DNA of 64,000 bases, from the NCBI RefSeq assembly GCF_027359675.1, contig NZ_CP114786.1:4872501-4936500 (forward strand), written 5' to 3'. The first letter of the stretch is position 1. Each line of letters starts with the position of its first letter. Shown piece after piece: positions 53,901 through 64,000 of the stretch. Under the pieces are notes generated by a model. The model saw only the letters and a program-made list of their open reading frames with translations, did no database searches and was not told where the DNA came from. The position numbers and the translations under genes are program-made. Source of the stretch: Roseibium sp. Sym1 (GTDB lineage Bacteria; Pseudomonadota; Alphaproteobacteria; Rhizobiales; Stappiaceae).

Positions 53901-56900
53901 CCAGGTTGTTCGAAAAAATCAAAAATCTGGCTGAGCAAAACAAGTTTCCGTCCGCTTCTGATGTCACGCAATTCCAAAGAGCGCTCCAAGCGCTCCGCGT
54001 CGCAGAAGACGCAAAACCGATCGGTTCGCCTCAAGGGCAAAAAAGCAAGTTCGCGCGTTGCGGCTTCGCGCACAGGAAGTCTAAGGCGCGCTGACTTCGT
54101 TGATCTTCCGAAGATCAAAATTGAAATTGAGGGAGAGGTAGAGGAATTCGTCGATTACCCGGCGATCGCTAAGGCATATGCGGATGGGGTTGTTTCAGGT
54201 TTCCTACCGAACAACAGGCTGATGATTCTGGCCGCGGAACGCTACCTGCACATGCTGGAGATGGCCAAGGATCCAGAGAATGATTTCTACTACTCGCCGG
54301 AACATGTGGTTGACTACTGCGACTTTGCAGAGCGCCTGCAGCACTTCGAGAGTGGCACCTGGGAACTGACGCAAAAGGATGAGGATGGCAATCCGGATCC
54401 GAGCATTATTCTCGAACCGTGGCAGATCTGGGTAGAATCGGCAATTCAGGGATTTCGGAGACGGTTTACTGGTGAACGGCTGGTGACAACCGCAATAGAA
54501 GTGATTCCGAGGAAGTCGGCCAAGAGTCTCAAAGCCACAATCGCGGCTCTCTTTGATCTTTGCTGCTCTGGTCAGGTGGCGCCACAAATACCGATTGCGG
54601 CAGCATCCGCAAAACAAGCAGACGATACGTTGTTCGGCGATATCAAGGCAATGGTCGAGAACGATGAAGACCTAGCTGCTGAGTACGGACTGGAGACGAC
54701 GAAAGACGAAGTGCGGTGCGGTTCAGGCACGATTTTCAAGCTGACATCGCTGGGCGAGCGACAGGACGGCTTAAATCCGTCACTGGCTCTTTTTGAAGAA
54801 GGACATGCCGGCGCGGCATCAGTCTATAAGGTTGTAGATTCTGCATTTGGCGCCAGACCAAATGCACTCCGACGGATGATCACAACGGCCGGCTATCGGC
54901 CAGAGGGCCCAGGATACGAGTTACTCCTCGATGCGACGCGCGTCCTGGAAGGAACGGAAGAGGACTACAGCCTATTCGCGGCGATCTATACCCTGGACAA
55001 GGAAGACTACCTGGATCCGGACACCAGCGCGATTTTGTGGGAGAAATTGTTCACCGATGAGGATTTGCTGATTAAGGCAAATCCAATGTATGGCATCAGT
55101 CTGGACCCGATAAAGATCAAGACTAGCTTGAAGGTCGCAAAACGCAGATTAGATCTACGCGGCGAAGCGGCCAGAACCAGGTTCAACATCTGGACGGGAT
55201 CAGGTACCAGCCTGATTGATCTTTCCAATTGGCAGTCGTGCAAACGCGATATCTGCCTCGAGGACTTCATAGGGCAGAAGTGTTGGATCGGCGTCGACCT
55301 GGCTCAAAAAACGGACATGTGCTCAATCGCTCTTGTCTTTGAATTGCCAGGCGATCGGATCGCGGTTTTCGCAAAATATTTTCTTCCGGAAGATTCTGAA
55401 ACGGTGAGCCATCCTGAACTTTTCGATCAGATAGAGATCTGGCGCGAAGGTGGCTGGCTTGAACTGACGGAGGGACCTCTCGCGGATCACGATCGTGTGC
55501 GAGAAGAGGTCGAAGCCTACTGTGAAGTGTTTGATGTCCAGGTGATTGCTTGCGATCCGGCGCAGGCGCACAACACGGTGAAGCAATTGTGGGATGGTCA
55601 CAAGCCGGTGATGGTTTATCCGAACCGAGCTGACACGATGACCCCTCCAACTGACGATGTGCTCGGGCGGATCATCGCTAAGACGATCTGGCATGACGGT
55701 AACCCGGTCTTGGCCTGGAATGCGCAAAACGTTTACGGAGAGCGCAAGGGTAACGGCTCGATCATGCCGCGTAAGGAAAAAGATCACTCCCCGCGCAAGA
55801 TCGATGGATTTGTTGCCCTTTGCTTCGCCAATGGCTGTCGTCTGGAACCTGATTTTGCCAAAGATCCGAGCAAGGACGATGCCGGCAAAGACGACCCATA
55901 CCTAACCCGTGGAATTCTTGGATACGAGGAACGACATGTCTGAGAAATCTCCGTGGGCACGCAGTGATCTCCCGGCGCGAAGGGAAGAGGAAATTATCCA
56001 GCGCGAACACTCGGCCGAAATGACGATGGACGAGTTTGTAGGTTGGCTGAATCAGAATTTTGTTGGCAGTTTTTCGGTTAAGGATGCGCTTCAGCAGGCA
56101 GCGTTCATGCTTTGCTGCGATGTTATCGCCCAGGACATCGGGAAGGCCAAACTCCGGCTCTACGAGGAAACATCTCCCAAGACGGCGCGTATCGTTAAAC
56201 CGTCAGAGCACAAAATTGCAGAGTTCCTGGCTCTGGAGCCCAATAGCCGGCACATCTGGCAAGACTACACCGAGATGATGGTCTACTGGGCCTGTCTTAC
56301 CAAGAATGCCTATTCGGTCATTAAAAGAAACGAATCCGGAGAGCCAATTGCACTGATTCCGATCCAGTCAGGTCGCGTTCGGGAGTTGATCAGCCCTGAG
56401 AGAGAGCTGTTTTACGAGATCACGGCCGGCACCATGCAGGAAGAGGCACTGCTAGGCGCAATGTACGTCAGGTTGCCTGAGCGTGATGTTGTTCATGTCC
56501 GCTCACGTATGCTGGATGGAATGAGCGGTTTTTCCACGCTGGCTGCCGGTGCAACATCTCTTCAGACTGGCAAAAATCTAGAGGAATATAGATCGGAACT
56601 TTTTGGTGAGGCCGGCCAGCTCCGCGGTGTGTTCACCAAGGAAGGAGAGGGGGTCCTGCCGGATGAAGCCTTCAACCGGCTCCGCTCTCAGTTTCGTGAA
56701 CTGATGCTGAATTTCCGGAACCTGGTTGAACCGATCGTTCTGGAATCCGGAATCAAATTCGAATCCATCTCGTCCAAACCTGCCGAAATGGAGCTCACGA
56801 AGCAGTTCGAAGCGCAGATCAACCAAACGTGTCGGCTGCTGCGCGTTCCTCCGCACAAGGTCTTCAACCTCGACGGGTCTAAATATGAAAATCTTGAAAC

Positions 56901-59900
56901 CCAAGAAAAAGCTTACGTCGGTGACACGCTTGTCCCAATAGCTTCTTCTTTTGAGGCGCGGTACGACCGCGGCCTTCTCTCCAGAAAAGACAGGACGCGC
57001 TACTTCCTCCGCCACGATCGCGAGGAAATGACGATCAAGGATACCAAGGCGGAGACTGAGCGTGCGGTCCGTTCATTGGAACGCGGAGGCATTACCTGGG
57101 ACGAATATCGTGCCATCATCGGGCTCAACGAACTGCCGAATGGTCAGGGTAAATTTCGGATAGTCCCGGTCAATATGACCATCCTCGACGAGAATGGGGA
57201 TCCGATACACGCCGGCAAACCTGATGAGACGGATGATTCTGAAAATGAAACAGACGACACAGCAGACACCGGTGAAAAGGTATTGAAGTTGGTCCCCTGA
57301 GAGACTGAGGAGTGAATAAATAACAACCTGCCGAAGTGCTGGAACACTTCAGCAGGTCTAACCATTACGTCTAGTATGGAGACATAGATGGCTGAAGCAA
57401 TGTTACGAGTGATGAAATCTTCGCTCAAGGCCTTTCATTGCGAAACGTGTGGAACTGAGTTCAAACGCTATCCATCGCAAATGAAGAGGGGACGCCCGAG
57501 GTTTTGCTCAAGAAAATGCCGACGCACTGGTAATGAATGCAAGTGTACAGGTTGCGGGTCCCTTACTTACAGGAAAAAGAGCCAGATTGAATCCTCCAAC
57601 AGGAAGTTTTTCTGCAGTGTTGGATGTCAAAGAGATTTCCTAGAAACGAAGCGATTTGTTGGTATCTGCAAAACCTGTGGAGTCGAATTTAGCAAACCAG
57701 TCAGTACTGTATCGAGATTAAATCAAGGTCAGTTCTGTAGTCGTGCGTGCAAAGACGGCCATTTAAGGAAAACGATGCAGTGTTCCTGGCCTGGCTGTGG
57801 AAATGAAATTACAGTTAGTAGTTCAACTAGTACGAAGCGTGGTGTCACGCGGACACTCTACAAGACTGATTTCACAAAGTATGGGAGATATGTCTCTAAT
57901 CCTTTATGCAATTTACACCATGAAATTTGTGTCAAACATCTAGGACACAACCATCGGCTTAGTTCGCGTGTGAAGTGGGTCGAGAACCAGGATTATGATT
58001 TAGGTTCCCGAAGTCTTAATAACAAAATCACCAGGATGTTCGTTTTTTACAAAACGAATGGCCGGTGCACAGAATGTGAACGCGAACTTCTGTTCGACGG
58101 TGGATTTCATGAGTGGCACGTAGATCACGTGCTTCCTGTTTATCGTGGCGGGCTCACAACTCTTCGTAATCTGCAAGCTTTATGCGTTGCTTGTCATTCT
58201 AGAAAGTCGGCTGAAGAAAAGTCAGATGTAGGTCGCCGCAGGCACGCGATGACGAAACTCGGTCGTTGGAAAACGCACGCTGAGAAAGACGTGTTGATTA
58301 GGCAGCTCCGTGAAGAGATTGCCTCGCTTCGCGCTTCCCTATCGAAATATGAGGTAATCCAATGCCACGGAAAGTAAGCGTTGATGAGATCATCGCGAAG
58401 CGCTCCGATATCGGGTCAGACGCTGCTCCGATCGTAAAAGCTGCGAAAGCACCAGCTTCGTGGGACGCAAAATCACGTTCCGCGCGCTTCATTATGAATG
58501 CACAAGCAACAGATCGCTATGGTGACATCGTCGTTACCTCCGGAATCAACACAAAGCGTTTCGAGCAGAATCCTGTTGCTCTTCTCTTCCATAGCAGCCG
58601 CTCTTGGCCGGTCGGTTCTTGGGGAAATTTGGAAAAGATTCTGAAGGGTCGCCCGCCTCGCTTAGAGGGTGATGTGATGCTTCTGCCAGAAGGCGGGCCT
58701 GTGAAAGAGATTGATGAGACCGCCTGGATGATCGAGCATGGCGGTGTTCGTGCCTGTTCGATTGGGTTTGTCCCCGATTGGGAACAGGCCGAAATGATTC
58801 TCGACGAAGACGGCCAGCCGACATGGGGTCTGAAGTTCAACGCTTGTGAACTTGTCGAGGCGAGCATCGTACCTGTGCCAGCATCTCCAGAATCGTTGGT
58901 GAAGAGTGCCGACGGCAATATGCGCCTCGCGGCCGAGCTTATCGAGGATATCCTTGATAACTGGGCCAAATCTCCAGAGGGCCTTATCCTTCGTCGTGCC
59001 GACTTCGAGGCCGCCTACAGGACGACGACGGAAAAGATCCAAGAAGATCGAGTCGAACCTTCCAAACCAGATGATGAGTTTCATTCCACTCTGAAGCAAG
59101 CTTTGAAGGCGTCCGGGCTCCATGATGGTGGCGAGGTGGATTCGACCGCCGATGAAGATGAACAGAGTGAAACGGTCGAACTGGCTGCCGACGACATCGC
59201 TGAAACCGCGGATATCGCAGAGGAAGATGATGCGGACGTGTCGGATACGATCACCGTCAAGATCGATGCCGATACGTCGGCTCTCGATGAAAAACTCACC
59301 AGATCAAGTGGTCTCTTGGAACGACTTCTCGAAGGCTTTGCTTCGCTCACAAAAGCAAAGACAGAAGAGCGTATCGAACCGACCGTGGAGGTCGAAAAGC
59401 CTGAGCCGGCCGACCCGGAGATGGTGAGAATTCTGACAGAGCGTAGCGCAGCACTTCGCGCTTCTGCTCGGCAAGATGGACTTGGACTTACTTAATCCCC
59501 ACCGGGCCAACCCGAGGGAAATGCAGCCGCCGAAAGGCGGCTTTTTTTATGGAGAACGAGAATGACTGCTCTCGAGAAAGCAATGGCTCGGCTGAAGGAT
59601 CTTCTGGCTGCGCTGGACGCGGCTGAAACCAAAGCTGTCGCCGAAGACGCAACGGCAGAAGATGTCAGCGCCTTTGAACAGGCTACCAAGGACATCGAAG
59701 ATCAGCAGAATCTGATCAAGCAACTGAAGTCCGCAGAAGCGACGCGTGCGGCGGCGGCTCTTCCGGCTGATGAACCAGCTGATCCGGAGCTCCGCACGCC
59801 GGCGACGCCAAAAGTGAAGCTTGTGGCTTCCGAAAAGATCGGACTGATGGTCGCGGCCATGGCCAAGGCCTACCAGGACGAGGGAGCGCGCGGATACAAA

Positions 59901-62900
59901 GCGACGATGCGTTACCTGGAGGAGGCGGGCTACGGTGAGGTGGCGAAGGAATTCGCTGTTGCGCGTTCTGCCAATTCCTCGGCGGCCGCGGCCGGTGGTG
60001 TTCTGGTGCCAGAGAACATGCAGAACGAGATCATCGATATTCTGCGTCCGAACACGACCTTCCTGCAGGGCGCTGGTCTTCGGCAGGTGCCCCTGGTGAA
60101 CGGTAACTACAGCGTTCCGGCAGCGGCGTCTGGTGCAACGGCTGCATGGCGCGGTGAAGGAAAGCCGGCGAACGTCTCTACACCGACCTTCAAGTCGATC
60201 AAGATGTCGACCAAGTTCCTCGACTGTCTGGTTCCCGTGACCAATCAGTTGATCCGGTTCTCGCTGCCGGATGTTCGCAGCTGGATCGAGATGGATATGT
60301 CCCAGGAAATGGGCACGAAAGTCGATCTCGCGGCCTATCTTGGTTCCGGCACCGAGTATGAGCCTCTCGGCCTCACCAAGATCGATGGTATCTCGGAGGT
60401 GACTGCAACGGACACGGCATCGCCAACGGTGACGCAGATCGAATCCGATTGCCAGGCGCTCGAATTGACAATGATGAACGCCAACCTGCCGATGATCGGC
60501 GCGGAATGGCGCATGTCTCCGCGCACGCTTCTGTATCTGCAGGATCTGCGCGATGGCAACGGCAACCGGTATTTCCCTGAACTCCAGGGCGATACACCGA
60601 TGTTCCGCAACAAACGCGTTAGAGTCACGACGCAGATTCCGATCAATGGCGGAACCGGAACCAACGAGTCCGAGATCTTCCTCATGGCGTTCGGTCATCT
60701 TTACTACGGCTACGGACCGGCGTTGAGCTTTGCGGTTTCGACTGAAGCTTCGTTCACTTCCGGCGGCACGACGACATCCGCCTTCCAGAATGATCTGACG
60801 CTGATCAAGGCGTCGGCCGAAGCGGACGTCGACGCGCGTTACCTGGAAGCCGTTGCGGTGCTTCGCGCGGTCAAGTGGGGCTCGTAAGGGGCGATCTGAT
60901 GGGGCCCCGGCCCCATCAATTTCAACGGAGATAATATGACCGTCCTGAAAGTGATCAAAAAGACCGGACTGGTTCCGGTTAAACTCAAAGTCAAGAACGG
61001 TTCGTTCTCGGCCGGAGATGTCTGCGGTCTCTTGCCTGCTCGCGCTCGTCAAGCGATTCTCGACGGCGAAGCGGATCCGGTGGACCCTCCTGATGGTGTT
61101 GAATTCGACACGATCCCGCTACCGAATCCGAAATCAAAGAAGAAGCAGGAGCCGGAGAACGAGAAATCGACGATCGATCAAGGCGTCAGCGAGATCGAAA
61201 TTCCCGACACCTGGCGTGAGGCACACTACCTGCAACAGGTTGCTCTTGCGAAGAGGATTGCCGGCGACGACTGGGCGGTTCCTGACGGCGCCAAGCCAAA
61301 GGAACACGCTGTCAATGTGATCGAGGAAGAACTTAACCGGCGCGACGCGCCGGCAGACTAACCCTGCCCGCCCGGGCCTTGGGTTCAACACGAAGGAGAC
61401 GCGAGATGCGTTCTGATTTTCTTGACGGCGGTGCTGCCAGCCGTTCCGCCCGGGTGACGGGCAATCAGTCGGCGACAGCCGCTGGCGCTGGAGATGCAAC
61501 TGAGGTCAACGGTGCTTGGATCAATCGACTGATTGAAGACAAGGGCATGGTCCAGTCCGCCAAGCTTGTCATCGAATTCACCGCTGCGCTCGGCCAGGAC
61601 GAAACACTGACGTTTGCCGGCAACTTCCAAGACGCGTCGGATTCCGCCGGTACCGGTGTCGCCGATTACGAAGATGCTTTTTCCGCGACGACAGCCGCAA
61701 CAGGGAACTCAGGCGGATCGACGGAATCCGGCACGCTCGAGTTCGACATCAACCTGGCCGGCGCCAAGCAGTACGTGCGAGCACAGATCACGCCGAACCT
61801 GTCGGCATCTGGAACCGATACGGTGAACTGGTCGGCGACGCTGATCCTCTATGGCGGATCTCGCGTGCCGCTCACCAAAGCCAGCGCCAAGCTCGGCTAC
61901 GACATCTAAGCGATGTTCCTGGGATTCGCCACCGTTGTTGTTGGTGGTGGCGAATCCCTTTCCGTTGCACACTGCCGCATGATCGGTATGGCCCGTGCGA
62001 CCGATAAGATCCGCGTTGTTGCCATCAATGACGCAATCTACCCATGCTGGTTTGCTGATCTTATTTACGCCTGTGACCGTCAGTGGTGGAATACCCACGG
62101 CGATTTGAGCCGGTTTCCTGGCAACAAACTCAGGTTGGCAACACCATCAGCTAACGGCATCGATACCAACGCGCCAAATATCGAAATCAGTTCCATAACA
62201 AAATCCGGAACAACCGGGTTTGATGACCGTCCAGGTTACGTCCGCACCGGTGGAAACGGGTGCTATCAGGTTATGAACCATCTTGTTCACTGTGGGGTGA
62301 GACGGATCATTCTGGTCGGTATCGATATGAAGGGGCAACATTGGTTTGGTGATCATCCAACTGGTTGTTTCAAGACAGCTCCGAAATATGAGCGTCGGAT
62401 CAGCGAGTTTTCCGAACTCGCCGATGAATTACGGAAACGCGACGTCGATGTTGTGAATTGTTCCCCTGGAACTTCTCTCAAGTGTTTCCGGCTAGGGGAT
62501 CTCGCAAGCGAACTCCAAACAGAATGTGAGGTGGATTTCTGATGACCGATAAGAAGCCAATCCCGGAAGACAACGAGCGTGAACAGGTTGAAAAGAAACC
62601 TCCGCGCCGGGGTGAGGGGGGGAATCGTGACCTGACACCTCTGCGTGTCAATCTGGGCTACCTCACACGATAATGCGCGATATCGAGGTCATTGTAGAAC
62701 CAACGCAGTCTGCGACTGATATTGTGTCGGTATCAGATATGCGCCGGCACCTCCGCATTTCGACGGCGACGATCTCAACGCAACTCGACGATGACATCCA
62801 AGATAAAATCAAGGAAGCATTAGGCCACCTCGATGGCCGCGATGGTGTGTTGAACCGAACAGTTCTCCCGCGGACCTGGAAAATGTATCTGCCGAAGTTT

Positions 62901-64000
62901 CCGGCCGGGTATTATGTGGGAAGCCGTCTGGTCAGAAAGATCAGTCTGCCATATCCACCACTGCAGAGCGTCACCTCGATCGAGTATCTGAGTGAGAGTG
63001 GTGAGAGCCCGCTGAGCGTGCTGGCTTCAACAAATTACATTGTTCGAAAGAACTCATTCAGCAGCGAGATAGAATTCCTGCCGGATACCACCTTGCCGGT
63101 TCTGGCGTCTCATCCCCGGGCGGTGGAGATCACTTTTACGGCCGGGTACACGACCTACCCAGAGACGCTGAAACGGTTAATGAAGATCCTGGCGGCTCAC
63201 TACCTCGCCAATAAAGAAGCCACAATCAACGAACCGCGCGTTCTGCTCGTCAACCGCGCGACATTGCACGCTTATGAAGATTGCATCGATCAACTGCGCG
63301 TGCCGGTAACCTATGAGAACGTCTAGTGCGAGCCGGCGCCAAAAATCAGATTATCACCATCCAGCACAGTGTTGTGAATGGCATCAGCGATCTTGGCGAA
63401 CTTACCTATGGTTGGCAAAGCTGGCGGGATGAAGTTTTTTGCGAGGTAATGTTCAAGCGCGGGAAGGAGCATTTTGATGCCGGATCCCGTCGTCGCTTCA
63501 GTGAAGTCGTCTGCCACTTCCGCTGCGAATATGACGATGTTGTTGGTCTGTCGACCGATATGCAAATTCTCTATGATGGCGGGACCTATGATATTCGGTC
63601 GGCCATTCCGCACAAGTGGGATGCGAGAGACGTCACAATCGAGGCGACGCTTCAGAACCAGGTCGTTGGCGACGCCACGTTGGAAATTTACGGTACTCTG
63701 CCGACGACCGGAACGAACGGTACGCTCTACCAAGGCCTCTTCCAGGCACAGGCTGGAGCGCCGCCTTATACGTTTTCGCTCGCTTCCGGAGCCTTGCCTG
63801 CGGGCTTGAGCGTCGACTCCTATGAAAATGGACAGGTCGGGATTCTATCAGGAACTCCAACAGAGACTGGCACATTCGCGGACATTGTTTTGCGTGTGAC
63901 GGATTCTGATGGAGATACCGCGGACCTGGCTGCCTTCGATCTAACGATTTCATAATGCCACGTAGAGCAGGTGTAACTGGAGACAAAGACGTCATCCGCG

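Overview
The window looks like a large part of a temperate, HK97-type tailed phage or prophage from an alphaproteobacterium. The evidence is a tyrosine integrase, a CI/LexA-like repressor facing a Cro-like gene, RecT plus an exonuclease, a primase-helicase, and at the right end terminase, portal, protease and major capsid genes. The host class is an inference from family types (DUF1194, carph-isopro, DUF6283, DUF3560 and DUF932 proteins). Both window ends cut through genes, so the element is longer than 64 kb.

Layout. 1-1614: small plus-strand genes, several with zinc-binding cysteine pairs. 1626-9070: minus-strand genes, namely a methyltransferase, then integrase, HTH/Xis, HNH, DnaQ-like exonuclease, RecT, Cas4/RecE-like nuclease and a DUF1194 vWA protein. 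9071-9545: a structured, probably non-coding element containing a pseudoknot. 9546-10700: repressor and Cro-like gene. 10770-16717: rightward replication genes (MT-A70 methylase, HU, RMF-like, RuvC-like, primase-helicase). 16712-27113: a minus-strand array of about twenty small accessory genes; eight of its transcription-unit starts carry the same covarying 12-nt palindrome. 27145-27760: C-rich tract without a convincing gene. 27762-38885: rightward genes for HNH, membrane protein, vWA, TerB-like, Ca2+/cation exchanger, ThyA, J-domain/pseudokinase, vWA, PurA-like and full-length DnaA. 38872-39552: decayed nucleotidyltransferase and HD genes. 40266-47971: 25 tRNA genes covering 19 amino acids (no Val seen), interspersed with small ORFs, a ~700-nt ornate structured RNA, tRNA-like RNA elements and a Ro60 (TROVE/vWA) gene. 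47986-53604: sigma factor, three paralogous glycan-type proteins, two GT-A glycosyltransferases and an FkbM methyltransferase. 53636-64000: packaging and head genes, interrupted by a zinc-finger HNH endonuclease.

How it works together. Six promoter regions share 13-nt operators of the form ACGY-N5-RCGT (with small variants), usually next to TTGAC-17-nt-TAACGT-type promoters. They lie upstream of the left operon, the cro operon, the accessory array, the 28-kb operon, the 39-kb region and the sigma-factor region. The simplest reading is that the CI-like repressor silences the whole element through distributed sites. After induction the phage would supply its own recombination, replication initiation (DnaA), nucleotide (ThyA, PurA), tRNA and sigma-factor functions.

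The most novel candidates are the ornate large RNA in the tRNA cluster, the Ro60 gene with adjacent tRNA-like (Y-RNA-like) elements, and the repeated covarying leader palindrome. Family names rest on motif recognition by eye; no database search was run.
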